A stretch of DNA of 54,929 nt from an uncultured Ruminococcus sp. (lineage in GTDB: Bacteria; Bacillota; Clostridia; Oscillospirales; Ruminococcaceae), in contig CADALT010000017.1 in the NCBI GenBank assembly GCA_902788785.1, positions 1 to 54,929 of the forward strand, in the 5' to 3' direction. The notes below the pieces were generated by a model. That model searched no databases. It saw nothing but the letters and a program-made list of their open reading frames with translations, and was not told the DNA's origin. Positions 18,304 through 26,871 of the stretch are shown piece by piece (the stretch's first letter is position 1; every line of letters begins with the position of its first letter). Made by a program: the position numbers and the translations under genes.

Positions 18304-19230
18304 ATGATAATCAACACAGGTATGCGCACGGATATCCCTGCATTTTACTCGGAATGGTTCATGAACAGGATACGGGAAGGCTTTGTGCTTGTCAGAAACC
18401 CTTACTGTCCCGAACGGATAACAAGGTATGAACTTAATACAGATGTGGTGGACTGCTTAGCTTTCTGTACGAAAGATCCTGCACCTATGCTGAAATATCT
18501 TGATGAACTTAAAGCATACCATCAATACTGGTTCGTCACTATAACGCCTTACGGAAAAGAGATCGAGCCCAATGTTCCGCCGAAAGAGGAAGTGATGCAT
18601 AGCTTTATCGCTCTTTCAAGATCGGTGGGGATAGACTGTGTGGGCTGGCGTTATGACCCTATATTCATTGACAGGGTATACACTCCCGAGCGGCATATAA
18701 ATGACTTTGAGCTGATGTGTAAAACACTTTCGGGTCATACAAAAGTATGCGTTATCAGTTTTATTGATCTGTATGAAAAGGTAAAGCGCAATTTTCCGCA
18801 GGCACGAACAGTCAATCAGAAGGAGCGCATCGCTCTGGGCAGTGCTTTTGCAGACATCGGCAGCCGTTACGGGATAACGATAAAAGCCTGTGCCGAGGGA
18901 AATGATCTTGCGACCTATGGCGTGGACTGCGGCGGCTGTATGACACGGCAGACTTTTGAAAAAGCCATAGGCAGTAATATCATCGTACCTAAAAAGAGAT
19001 CACAGCGTGCCGAATGTGCCTGTGTGCTGGGTACAGACATCGGCGCATACGATACCTGCGGACATCTCTGCCGATATTGCTATGCAAATTACGATCATGA
19101 AAATGTCAGAAGAAATATGAGACTTCATGACCCCGACTCTCCGCTGCTGGTGGGGAAAGTACAGGCAGGCGAGATCATCCATCAAGCCGTGCAGGAAAGC
19201 TGGATAGACCGTCAACTTTCGTTTTTTTAA
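18304..19230 (+). CDS. DUF1848 family protein
   Basis: The 308-aa product matches the DUF1848 pattern: FVLVRNPYCP near the N-terminus, the central ITPYG and WRYDP segments, then a cysteine-rich C-terminal region with DCGGC and CGHLCRYCYAN. The Cys spacing suggests bound iron-sulfur or zinc, and the family has been likened to radical-SAM proteins, but its reaction is unknown. The ATG at 18304 is preferred over one 12 bp upstream because GGTGAGG is correctly placed for it. It is the first gene outside the conjugative block and is transcribed from its own strong promoter. Confidence 0.85.
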   Translation: MIINTGMRTDIPAFYSEWFMNRIREGFVLVRNPYCPERITRYELNTDVVDCLAFCTKDPAPMLKYLDELKAYHQYWFVTITPYGKEIEPNVPPKEEVMHSFIALSRSVGIDCVGWRYDPIFIDRVYTPERHINDFELMCKTLSGHTKVCVISFIDLYEKVKRNFPQARTVNQKERIALGSAFADIGSRYGITIKACAEGNDLATYGVDCGGCMTRQTFEKAIGSNIIVPKKRSQRAECACVLGTDIGAYDTCGHLCRYCYANYDHENVRRNMRLHDPDSPLLVGKVQAGEIIHQAVQESWIDRQLSFF

Positions 19231-19277
19231 CTGCGTACATCTTATTTAATACACTATAATTGTTCACATACCTGTAC

Positions 19278-19306
19278 TTGAAAATGTAAGTGGGGTATGT
19301 TATAAT
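19278..19306 (+). promoter_or_regulatory. Promoter of the GH115 gene
   Basis: TTGAAA and TATAAT are spaced by 17 bp, about 65 bp before the start codon at 19370. Confidence 0.8.
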
Positions 19307-19369
19307 TCTCTGAGGTGGATGCAGGCTGATTCAGCCATTAAAAACTTAGAAAGCAGAAGGTGTAAAATA

Positions 19370-22252
19370 ATGAAAGAACTTATCATAAGCAGCGGTAAAA
19401 AGCTGCATTTCATATACAGCGAAGGCTGCGAAACGGGTATAGTTAAAATAGCCCGAAAGGTGGCGAATGATGCTGAAAGAGCCATAGACGCTGTCACGGA
19501 AGTTTCGCAGGTGAGCGGTGATGTTTCAGCGGAAGGCAATGCAATGCAGGTGGCATTCGGTGTTGTGGGTCAGAGCAAAATGCTTGATGATCTTTGTAAA
19601 GATAAAACAGCTGACCTTTCCTCGGTCGCAGGAAAAAGAGAAGTATACGGATTTTTTGTACTGCCTGACAAAAATATGATAGTTATTGCAGGCAGTGACA
19701 AGCTGGGCGCTATATACGGACTTTTCCATATGTCTGAGCTTATGGGAGTCTCACCGCTGACAGATTTTTCATCAGTTGTGCCTGCAAAGAAAAGCGAACT
19801 CAAACTGACAGAAAAAGACAGTATGATCTCAAAAGAGCCGTCAGTCAGGTACAGAGGTTTCTTCATAAACGATGAATGGCCCGCTTTCGGCAACTGGTGC
19901 ATGAAGAATTTCGGCGGCGTAAATGCAAAAATGTACGACCATGTTTTTGAGCTGCTTTTAAGGCTTAAAGGCAACTATCTCTGGCCTGCCATGTGGTCAT
20001 CGTGTTTTGCGATGGAAGGACCCGGACTTGCAAGTGCAGAGCTGGCGGATGAATACGGGATATACATGGGGCTTTCACATCACGAGCCTTGTTTAAGGCA
20101 CGGTGAGGAATACAGCAAAGTCAGGGGCAAGGATTCAATATACGGTGATGCCTGGGATTTCCGCTCGAACAGAGAGGGCATAACACGTTTCTGGCGTGAC
20201 GGCTTGCAGCGAAACGGTCATCTTAGAAATGTAATAACCGTGGGTATGCGTGGAGAGAGAGACTCTACGATCCTCGGCGAAGAGGCTACGCTGAAAGATA
20301 ACATAGATCTGCTCAGAGATGTGATAAAGACACAGAATGAGCTTATCCGTGAGAACGTTGATGCAGACCTTGAAAATGTGCCCCGTATGCTGGCACTTTA
20401 TAAAGAGGTCGAACCATATTACTATGGTGATAAGAACACAGAGGGACTGAAAAACGATCCCGAGCTTGACGGCGTGATACTTATGCTTTGCGACGATAAT
20501 CATGGTTACATGAGAAGTCTGCCCGATGAGGAGATGCGCAGGCATAAGGGCGGTTTCGGTATGTACTATCACTTTGATTATCATGGCGGTCCCGTTTCGT
20601 ATGAATGGATAAATTCCACATATCTGCCCGAGGTATGGGAGCAGATGACAGCCTGCTATGAGCATGGCGTGGATCAGCTTTGGATAGTCAACGTGGGTGA
20701 CCTCGGCTTGCAGGAAATGCCGCTTTGCTATTTCATGGATCTGGCTTATGACTACGAGAAATACGGCATATCTGCACCGAACACCACAGACGCTTACATG
20801 GAAAACTGGATGAATATACAGTTTGGCGGTGCACTGGAGGATAATGACATCAAGCTGCTGGCAAAAAGCTATACCGAGGCTGTTAGGCTTATCCACGACC
20901 GCAGACCCGAACATCTTAATGAAAATATTTATCTGCCCCAGGGCTTTGGTGAGGCTTATGACCTTATAAACAACAGGATACCAAGATTGAAAAAGGTATT
21001 CTCGGATATGGCAAAAAAGCTCCCCGAGGAGTACAAGGCAGCGTATACCGAGCTTATCGAGTACAATATGCTGGGCGGACTCAACCTTATAGAAATGTGG
21101 ATAAACAAAGGCTATAACCACTATTATGCAGGCATAGGTGCAGTATGTGCAAATGACTTTGCCGAGAGAATAAAGGACGCTCTGGCTTATGATGCGATGC
21201 TGAGAGACAAGCTGCACAGTGCCGACAACGGCAAGTGGTACGGCTTCGGGCTGGCTGAGCATATAGGTTTTTGCAACTGGAACTGTGAAGAATCCAAAAT
21301 GCCCGTTATTGAAACGGTGATACCTGTCGGAAGAGCTGAAATGGCTGTGGGTCTGCTGTTTGAAAACGGTGAGACAAGAGGTCTTGACTGGACGAAAAAG
21401 CCCCTTACCATAAACAGGTTTGTCAAGCTTGACAGCAGTGAAAAACGATGTGCGGGATTTTTTGCTGCACTTTGCGGCAGAAGTGCCATCGACTACACGG
21501 TAAAGACCGACAAAAATTGGCTGATACTTGACAAAACAAACGGCAAAGTAAACGCTGAAAAACCGCTGACAGAACACTTCGTAACTATCGATGATGAGAA
21601 GCTGCTTGCTAAACATCAGAGTGAAAATATAGTCAGAGACAAGGCTGTTATAGAAGTGAAGTACGACGGCGGATGTGTGAATATAACCGTAAATGCGGTG
21701 GCAGTACGTGAAAAGTGCGAGAATGTGTTCACCGAGGAAAACGGTGTGATCTCGGTTCTGGCTGAACATTTCACTGAAAACAAGGCAGCAGACAACGCAG
21801 TATTCAAGGTGCTCAAAGATCTGGGAAGAGATGAGAGCGCAGTCAAGATATTCCCTGTTGATGCAGATATTTCCGATATGTCAAGGACACCGTATGTTGA
21901 ATACAGCTTTAACACCTGTGAAGAGGGAATGTTCGATTTAAACTTTATGATCGAGCCCACAAGTCCCTTCAAATTCGGCAGTAAGATAAAGCTGGCTTAT
22001 TCGCTCAACGGCGGCGATATCATAACAAGGGACGTGCTGCGTGATGACTATGAGGCAGGTGTCACCGATGAATGGGCGCAGGGCGTGCTCGACCATGTAA
22101 GAGTGATACAGGAAAAAGCAATGCTCAAAAGCGGTCTGAACACTTTGAGATTTTACGGTATATCAAAAGAGGTAGTTCTGGAAAAACTGGTGCTGGTACG
22201 TGAAGGCACTAAGCTTCCCAAGAGCTATTTCGGTCCGCAGGAAAGCATATGA
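19370..22252 (+). CDS. GH115 xylan alpha-1,2-glucuronidase
   Basis: This 960-aa protein removes glucuronic or 4-O-methyl-glucuronic acid side chains from xylan or xylo-oligosaccharides. Family-typical segments are visible in order: an N-terminal domain, then WPAMWSSCFAMEGP (about residue 204), MGLSHHEPCLRHGEEY (about 232), the GMRGERD segment (about 300), and the long catalytic and C-terminal beta-rich domains. There is no signal peptide, so it probably acts inside the cell on imported oligosaccharides. I start at ATG 19370, which has AGAAGGTG upstream; the in-frame reading can begin at 19319 but without a ribosome site. It appears to be monocistronic, ending at the strong terminator at 22263. 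Confidence 0.9.
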   Translation: MKELIISSGKKLHFIYSEGCETGIVKIARKVANDAERAIDAVTEVSQVSGDVSAEGNAMQVAFGVVGQSKMLDDLCKDKTADLSSVAGKREVYGFFVLPDKNMIVIAGSDKLGAIYGLFHMSELMGVSPLTDFSSVVPAKKSELKLTEKDSMISKEPSVRYRGFFINDEWPAFGNWCMKNFGGVNAKMYDHVFELLLRLKGNYLWPAMWSSCFAMEGPGLASAELADEYGIYMGLSHHEPCLRHGEEYSKVRGKDSIYGDAWDFRSNREGITRFWRDGLQRNGHLRNVITVGMRGERDSTILGEEATLKDNIDLLRDVIKTQNELIRENVDADLENVPRMLALYKEVEPYYYGDKNTEGLKNDPELDGVILMLCDDNHGYMRSLPDEEMRRHKGGFGMYYHFDYHGGPVSYEWINSTYLPEVWEQMTACYEHGVDQLWIVNVGDLGLQEMPLCYFMDLAYDYEKYGISAPNTTDAYMENWMNIQFGGALEDNDIKLLAKSYTEAVRLIHDRRPEHLNENIYLPQGFGEAYDLINNRIPRLKKVFSDMAKKLPEEYKAAYTELIEYNMLGGLNLIEMWINKGYNHYYAGIGAVCANDFAERIKDALAYDAMLRDKLHSADNGKWYGFGLAEHIGFCNWNCEESKMPVIETVIPVGRAEMAVGLLFENGETRGLDWTKKPLTINRFVKLDSSEKRCAGFFAALCGRSAIDYTVKTDKNWLILDKTNGKVNAEKPLTEHFVTIDDEKLLAKHQSENIVRDKAVIEVKYDGGCVNITVNAVAVREKCENVFTEENGVISVLAEHFTENKAADNAVFKVLKDLGRDESAVKIFPVDADISDMSRTPYVEYSFNTCEEGMFDLNFMIEPTSPFKFGSKIKLAYSLNGGDIITRDVLRDDYEAGVTDEWAQGVLDHVRVIQEKAMLKSGLNTLRFYGISKEVVLEKLVLVREGTKLPKSYFGPQESI

Positions 22253-22262
22253 TATTAAAACG

Positions 22263-22295
22263 AAAACGGCAGGGAAAGATTTTTCCTTGCCGTTT
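22263..22295. terminator. Bidirectional terminator between GH115 and the metalloprotease
   Basis: A long stem (AAAACGGCAGGGAAA with TTTTCCTTGCCGTTT, imperfect) lies between two convergent stop codons and can serve both strands. Confidence 0.85.
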
Positions 22296-22313
22296 AGTAT
22301 TATTCATATTATT

Positions 22314-23312
22314 TCAGCGCTTTAAGATATCTATAACGCCCTGGATTATCTCGGGATCGGGATAACCCTTGCCTTCCTCGCCGTCGATACCGTACTGCAT
22401 CGCAGCCGAAAAGTTATCAGCCATACACTCCTCGGGATCGATCACATAATCAGTATTCCTTCCCATAACTTCATCAAAGTTAGATGCCTGATCCATGGTA
22501 TAATACACATCTGTTCCGTCTATAGGTACAAGCGCTACATCTGTCACAAAACCGTTTGGCGGATCATTTTCGGAATAATCCTCCGTGCAGATCCACACAA
22601 GGAAACAGTCTGTATCTTTGCCATCGATATTATATGTCGCATACGAATTGTGGTGTTCCACATCGGGATTATGGAAATACTTTGCACTTACACTGGGCGG
22701 CATCTCAAAATCATGATCTGCAACGGTAAAGTTGATGAGGGAATACATCTCAGCTCTGAAATCGGGATCGTTTCTGGTAAGACAATGGAACAGTTCGTGC
22801 CACATCAAATGCTCAAAATATTCGCTTGCTTTTCCGGGAATACTGCCGACCAGAATATTCGCAGAATTCAGGTAGATCTGAGTGCCGTGAGTATATCCGG
22901 CGTTAACTCCTTCGACCTTCATATCCGTTTTTATGTATACGATCTCCTCCTTTAACTCAGGAAGTTTGTATCCGTTTTTATTAAGCTTAGTTACCATTTT
23001 TGCAATATTGCGATCCAATAGGTATTTCTCAAAAAAATTGAAATCCTTTATCTCATCGGTAGTTGCATCTAGCAATTCATCAAGTGTTCCGCCGTTTCTT
23101 TTAAGCCTGTAATCAATATCATTCTGTGAGAAATCGGAATAATACTCGGTGTTTGAGAGAAGAAGTTCCCTGCCCTCTTCGGCGGATGCGAAATGGTGGG
23201 GCAGCTTTTTCGCTTTGATCTCGGTCGATACCACATCGAATACTAACAATAGCAAGATGAGGATAAATAAGATCAATAAGACCCTTTTGAATTTACTTTT
23301 CTTCTTTTCCAT
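22314..23312 (-). CDS. Membrane-anchored HELFH metalloprotease-like protein
   Basis: The 332-aa product has a basic start and one strong hydrophobic helix (about residues 9-28) that anchors it, with the rest outside the cell. HELFH at residues 172-176 fits the HExxH zinc site of a gluzincin-type peptidase. PEECMADNF at about 293-301 could provide the third zinc ligand (Glu). I do not recognise the exact family. ATG 23312 has AAGGAG upstream. The promoter lies at 23376-23404, back to back with that of the next gene. Confidence 0.7.
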   Translation of the reverse strand: MEKKKSKFKRVLLILFILILLLLVFDVVSTEIKAKKLPHHFASAEEGRELLLSNTEYYSDFSQNDIDYRLKRNGGTLDELLDATTDEIKDFNFFEKYLLDRNIAKMVTKLNKNGYKLPELKEEIVYIKTDMKVEGVNAGYTHGTQIYLNSANILVGSIPGKASEYFEHLMWHELFHCLTRNDPDFRAEMYSLINFTVADHDFEMPPSVSAKYFHNPDVEHHNSYATYNIDGKDTDCFLVWICTEDYSENDPPNGFVTDVALVPIDGTDVYYTMDQASNFDEVMGRNTDYVIDPEECMADNFSAAMQYGIDGEEGKGYPDPEIIQGVIDILKR

Positions 23313-23375
23313 GTTCTGTTCTCCTTTTCTTTTTTCTGTCTATTATGAGCAAACCGAATATTTACTCTAAATTGA

Positions 23376-23404
23376 ATTATAAATCATTTTCATACAAAAG
23401 TCAA
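23376..23404 (-). promoter_or_regulatory. Promoter of the metalloprotease gene
   Basis: On the minus strand TTGACT and TATAAT are 17 bp apart. Confidence 0.8.
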
Positions 23405-23421
23405 GAATTAGATCTGCTTTG

Positions 23422-23450
23422 TTGACTTTTAACAAGAAATGGAATATAAT
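23422..23450 (+). promoter_or_regulatory. Promoter of the 220-aa gene
   Basis: TTGACT and TATAAT are spaced by 17 bp. It is divergent to, and 18 bp from, the metalloprotease promoter. Confidence 0.8.
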
Positions 23451-23496
23451 ATTAAACAACAAAATTACTTCAATATCATTTCATCGGAGGTGTAAC

Positions 23497-24159
23497 ATGA
23501 ATACGCTTGAGATACGAAATATCAAAATTTCAAACAACTATGAAAATGAGTGTTTCTTCATTGATGGTATCCCCCTGCATGAGTATATGGAAAAATGGGT
23601 CGGAACCTCAGACAAGGAAAATGACTTGCGTGATTTTACACCTCTTGATGACCTTGCATTGACCTGGAAAGGTTCGTTTGATAATGATGGTGATGCCAGG
23701 TTCATGCGGTGGCTTATGGAAAAAGACAAGCTGAATATCCCAATATTGTCATGCTCTGATGATATGGACTTCTCATGCATAGTTATTGTGGCAGAAACAG
23801 AAAAGACCGATAAATATGTTTATTGGAAACGTATCGGAATGATAGATCATGCAAATGAAAGCCATAAACAAGAAAAAGAGTATGGTATCGTATTTGCCGA
23901 CAATTATACTGATGAGGATTGGGAAAAGTATGCAGATGCGGCTTTAATGCAGGTCGATAGTGCCGAATGGAGGGAATGGATATCTGCTAATTGGTCGGAA
24001 GAACTGTTCCGCAGGCGCATAAACTACACATATCATTACTATCAGGACGACAGAAATATCAAGTGGCTATGCGAATGTAACTGGTGCTTTGACAGAACGG
24101 CATACGACAGACTTGCTGCATCTTGCAGACCGAAATGGTGCATGGACAAAGATGAGTAA
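23497..24159 (+). CDS. Hypothetical protein, 220 aa
   Basis: I do not recognise this protein. It is soluble, acidic and rich in Trp, Tyr and Asp, with no signal peptide. A C-terminal segment carries several Cys residues (WLCECNWCF). The size and composition recall immunity-type or uncharacterised stand-alone proteins, but there is no toxin gene beside it. Translation starts at ATG 23497, with CGGAGGTG upstream. It has its own promoter and a very strong terminator, so it is a single-gene unit. Confidence 0.7.
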   Translation: MNTLEIRNIKISNNYENECFFIDGIPLHEYMEKWVGTSDKENDLRDFTPLDDLALTWKGSFDNDGDARFMRWLMEKDKLNIPILSCSDDMDFSCIVIVAETEKTDKYVYWKRIGMIDHANESHKQEKEYGIVFADNYTDEDWEKYADAALMQVDSAEWREWISANWSEELFRRRINYTYHYYQDDRNIKWLCECNWCFDRTAYDRLAASCRPKWCMDKDE

Positions 24160-24194
24160 AAGCTGCGTATCTCATTCGTGGGATACGCAGCTTT
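24159..24194 (+). terminator. Terminator of the 220-aa gene
   Basis: A 13-bp perfect stem (AAAGCTGCGTATC with GATACGCAGCTTT) begins at the stop codon and is followed by a short T-rich stretch. Confidence 0.85.
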
Positions 24195-24263
24195 GATTTA
24201 TTGGTCAAATTATTATTAACAAGGATACGACTTATATTACACTATGAAGCTTATGCTCATATA

Positions 24264-24989
24264 TCAGTTTAAGCCGTTTATCCAATCCTGTATCTCACTT
24301 TCGGAAATACCTGCATCAAGTCTGTCGCCATCGAGCCAGTTACCGCTGCCTGCCTTTGATGCGAGATCACTTCCGCTTCTGCCTATGGAGCTTCCGCCCG
24401 AAGTGCAGAAAGGTATAACGGTCTTGCCATCAAAGCTGTGAGCCTCAACGAAAGTGCTCATTATCCTGGGGGCATCTCCCCACCAGATAGGATAACCGAT
24501 ATAGACCGTTGTGTAGCCGTTCAGGTCAACAGTATCATTTGCTATTGCAGGACGTACATCGGGATCGTTCATTTCAATGGTGGTACGGCTGTTCTTATCG
24601 TTCCAGTCAAGATCAGCATCAGAGTAGGGCTCGGCAGCAACTATCTCGAAAATATCAGCATCGGTGACTTTTGCTATGCGCTCGGCTACGCCCTTTGTCG
24701 TACCTGTTGCAGAGAAATACACAACTATGGTATCGCTGCCTGCGCTTTCAGGCTCATCAGCTGCAGCGGAAGTTTCTTCCGTCTTTTCGGGTACTGCCTT
24801 ATCCTCATCGGGCTGTGCAGTTTCCGGTGTTTCAGCGGTCTGCTGATCCTGCTGTGTCTGAGTTTCCTGCACGGCTTCGGTTGTCTGCTCAGTTGTGTTT
24901 TTCGCAGATGAAGTGCTTGCGGTACTTCCGCAGGCGGTAAAGCCTATCATGCACAAAACGGCTGCCAATGATATCATCATCTTTTTCAT
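24264..24989 (-). CDS. Flavodoxin-domain lipoprotein
   Basis: The 241-aa product begins with a lipoprotein signal peptide and lipobox (FTAC, then GST). A long Thr/Gln/Glu-rich linker (to about residue 85) follows, then a flavodoxin fold that begins VVYFSATGTTKGVA, the FMN phosphate loop. GYPIWWGDAPR and the segment PFCTSGGSSIG are also typical of this flavodoxin group. It would sit on the outer membrane face with bound FMN and carry electrons. ATG 24989 is chosen, with AAAAGGAG upstream, over a GTG nine bases earlier. The promoter overlaps a TGACAC dyad and has a second one downstream, so expression is probably regulated. Confidence 0.85.
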   Translation of the reverse strand: MKKMMISLAAVLCMIGFTACGSTASTSSAKNTTEQTTEAVQETQTQQDQQTAETPETAQPDEDKAVPEKTEETSAAADEPESAGSDTIVVYFSATGTTKGVAERIAKVTDADIFEIVAAEPYSDADLDWNDKNSRTTIEMNDPDVRPAIANDTVDLNGYTTVYIGYPIWWGDAPRIMSTFVEAHSFDGKTVIPFCTSGGSSIGRSGSDLASKAGSGNWLDGDRLDAGISESEIQDWINGLN

Positions 24990-25030
24990 ATGATACACTC
25001 CTTTTGATAAGTCTTGTTGCTTTTGTATTC

Positions 25031-25080
25031 TGACATCGTGTCACTATAGATATTATAGCACCATTCTGACACTGTGTCAA
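25031..25080 (-). promoter_or_regulatory. Regulated promoter with two TGACA..TGTCA operators
   Basis: On the minus strand TTGACA (25075-25080) and TATAAT (25052-25057) are 17 bp apart. The dyad TGACACTGTGTCA (25067-25079) overlaps the -35, and TGACATCGTGTCA (25031-25043) lies just downstream of the -10. The layout is that of a repressor site pair. The repressor is not identified. Confidence 0.75.
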
Positions 25081-25153
25081 TATATATTTTATATTTTCAG
25101 AAATTTCGTCATACCGCACATATTGCCGCCGACAGATTTATTGAAAACACCCA

Positions 25154-25192
25154 CAAAAAAAACAGCCTTATCCCGTATCACAGGATAAGACC
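25154..25192 (-). terminator. Terminator of the two-domain flavin reductase gene
   Basis: The stem CCTTATCC/GGATAAG(A) is followed on the minus strand by a run of eight T. Confidence 0.85.
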
Positions 25193-25204
25193 GTATCATT
25201 CATA

Positions 25205-26356
25205 TTATTCTTGATCACAGCGCCGCAGAAGATCTTTTTTCTTCAGACCGTTCTTGCGAAGATATGCAAGCCAGCTCATATTTGCGGACATCATATATAG
25301 TTTGCGTGGGAAACCGCTGACATCGGCATAGATATCCTTTTCGGTCCCTGAACTGTTTACCGCCTTGCTTAGCTTTTGCATACCTATGGCAACGTTTTTG
25401 GCAGGACCCTTTTCAAAGGATGCCGAGATGACCATCTTGCCCAACATTTCGCCTGCGCCCACAGCGAGACCTCCGCCGTAGACATAGCCGCAGTTATCGC
25501 ACCATTTTTTCATCATGCCCATGAGATTGCTTATCTGCCTGCTTTCATAAAAACCCATATTCGCAATGACATAGACACGCTTATCTGCGCACCTGCCCCT
25601 TGTTTCCAGCTTTTCCATGAGACGCAGTACCGCCGAGGGTATACCGTCAACATAAAGCGGCATACCAAGCACCAGCTTTTCGGAATTTGCCAGTATATCA
25701 ACCAGTTCGTCCTGTTTATTCAGGTACGATACCAGGTCGATGCTTTGCTTTGTCCCGTCTATGTAACTCTCAAACCGATCAAGTATCATTTTGGTATTTG
25801 CGTTTTTACCTCTCAGGCTACAATTAAGCAGAACGGTACTTCCCTGTTCACATTTATATGCGGCACTATTATTCTCCGCAGGTGCGCACTCTTCAAAGCG
25901 TATATCCTTTATAATGCCATGAAGATTTAAGCAAACAGCCTTGATGTATTTTTCGATTTGTGCCTTGTCATCATCAGTAAGTCCGCTGCCCCTGAAAATA
26001 AAAGTAAAAGGCTTATCCTCGGGATAGCGGCTTTTATGGTGCATCTCGCCGTTTATTATCTCGAAATACGGCAGCACCCAGCCTATACTTCTGTCAAACA
26101 CATTTTTGATAAAGCTGCTGAATCCGCCGTAGGTATAACGGCTTATGACCATAACTTCATCCGCTTTGCTGATAAGTGCGCCCATATTATCAAAGCCGTC
26201 TTTTATCACGCATTTCCCCGGAGTTTTTATCCAGCACCCAAAACATCCGGTGCATGGGTGTATCTTACCATTATCGGATATTATCTTCCAGCCGCTGTGA
26301 TCTGCGGAAACTTTCTCCCATTCTTCATCATTAAGGTCATGTATCAGCAGTTTCAT
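25205..26356 (-). CDS. Two-domain flavodoxin-fold NAD(P)H-dependent reductase-like protein
   Basis: This 383-aa protein contains two flavodoxin-like modules in tandem. The first (about residues 1-190) has CTGCFGCW..PGKC and the segment ISKADEVMVISRYTYGGFSSFIKN, typical of iron-sulfur flavoprotein/NADPH-FMN reductase relatives. The second starts near residue 195 (NCSLRGKNANTKMIL) and has the matching GMPLYVDGIPSAVL segment. It would bind FMN in the cytoplasm. The start is ATG 26356 with GAGGAG upstream; an in-frame extension to 26443 lacks a ribosome site. Its promoter (26386-26414) is followed by a TGACA..TGTCA dyad like those at the flavodoxin lipoprotein gene, which suggests shared control. 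Confidence 0.8.
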   Translation of the reverse strand: MKLLIHDLNDEEWEKVSADHSGWKIISDNGKIHPCTGCFGCWIKTPGKCVIKDGFDNMGALISKADEVMVISRYTYGGFSSFIKNVFDRSIGWVLPYFEIINGEMHHKSRYPEDKPFTFIFRGSGLTDDDKAQIEKYIKAVCLNLHGIIKDIRFEECAPAENNSAAYKCEQGSTVLLNCSLRGKNANTKMILDRFESYIDGTKQSIDLVSYLNKQDELVDILANSEKLVLGMPLYVDGIPSAVLRLMEKLETRGRCADKRVYVIANMGFYESRQISNLMGMMKKWCDNCGYVYGGGLAVGAGEMLGKMVISASFEKGPAKNVAIGMQKLSKAVNSSGTEKDIYADVSGFPRKLYMMSANMSWLAYLRKNGLKKKDLLRRCDQE

Positions 26357-26385
26357 TTTTGCATATCTCCTCTCTGTTTTTATAT

Positions 26386-26414
26386 AGTATAGCACGATGA
26401 TGATAAAAAGTAAA
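26386..26414 (-). promoter_or_regulatory. Promoter of the two-domain flavin reductase gene
   Basis: On the minus strand TTTACT and TATACT are 17 bp apart. Confidence 0.7.
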
Positions 26415-26436
26415 GTGCGCAAACTCACTTTTTGAT

Positions 26437-26450
26437 ATGACATTTGTCAT
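26437..26450. promoter_or_regulatory. TGACA..TGTCA dyad between divergent promoters
   Basis: ATGACATTTGTCAT is a 14-bp dyad. It has the same half-sites as the two operators at 25031 and 25067 but a spacer one base shorter. It lies between the minus promoter at 26386-26414 and the plus promoter at 26458-26486. Confidence 0.55.
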
Positions 26451-26457
26451 GACACGA

Positions 26458-26486
26458 TTGACGTTTCGTTTCAGATATGGTATCAT
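26458..26486 (+). promoter_or_regulatory. Promoter reading into the group I intron core
   Basis: TTGACG and TATCAT are spaced by 17 bp. The expected transcript starts near 26492, about 35 bases before the 5' strand of the P3 pairing of the intron core. Confidence 0.65.
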
Positions 26487-26490
26487 ATTT

Positions 26491-26780
26491 ATATTACCTG
26501 AAAGGAGCAGAATATGACTTACGAAGAAGCAATGCATGATATACCAATGGGCAATACACAGCCTATTAAATAATGTGTATGAAAGTATCCGCAGCCAAAC
26601 CGACTACGCTTCGGCGGTGTTATATAATTCATAAGCAACTTTAAGTCGGGAGGTTCAGAGACTATAATTGCTTCCTAGAAAACAGGCGATATTGTTTTCA
26701 GGTATTGGATAGTCCAAAATGTTGCGTCGGATAGGGCGGCGTATAATTGCAACACGGTGGGTCGTGCCGTGGTGAGGAAA
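26491..26780 (+). ncRNA. Group I intron catalytic core
   Basis: Conserved group I elements occur in order. Q-like TATCCGCAGCCAAACCG starts at 26586. R-like GGTTCAGAGACTATA starts at 26652, and S-like TTGGATAGTCC starts at 26705. P7 pairs GACTAT with ATAGTC. P3 is an exact 8-bp pairing of 26526-26533 (GAAGCAAT) with 26667-26674 (ATTGCTTC). P5 pairs ATACACA (26554-26560) with TGTGTAT (26574-26580). P6 pairs ACCGACT with AGTCGG, P8 is GAAAACA/TGTTTTC, and P9-type hairpins are TGTTGC/GCAACA and CACGG/CCGTG. P4 is weak: the P element reads CAATGGGCAA where TGCGGG would be expected. No homing endonuclease is present and the splice sites are not resolved, so the core may be decaying. Confidence 0.8.
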
Positions 26781-26820
26781 ACGACGTTATTTCTAAAATA
26801 TGAACAGCCACGATACTACC

Positions 26821-26849
26821 TTGACGACAAATCAAGAACGTGGTATAAT
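26821..26849 (+). promoter_or_regulatory. Promoter of the 205-aa gene
   Basis: TTGACG and TATAAT are spaced by 17 bp, 23 bp before the ATG. Confidence 0.8.
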
Positions 26850-26871
26850 CTTAACGAAAGGAAGTGTTTTT

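Noticed and set aside
20135-21769. A 544-codon open frame antisense to the GH115 gene
   Set aside because: It lies completely inside a clear GH115 gene on the other strand, has no ribosome site or family resemblance, and arises from codon bias.
26514-26573. A 19-codon ORF (MTYEEAMHDIPMGNTQPIK) with a good AAAGGAG
   Set aside because: It overlaps the P3, P4 and P5 strands of the intron core, so it is probably not a gene. A truncated 5' exon remains possible.
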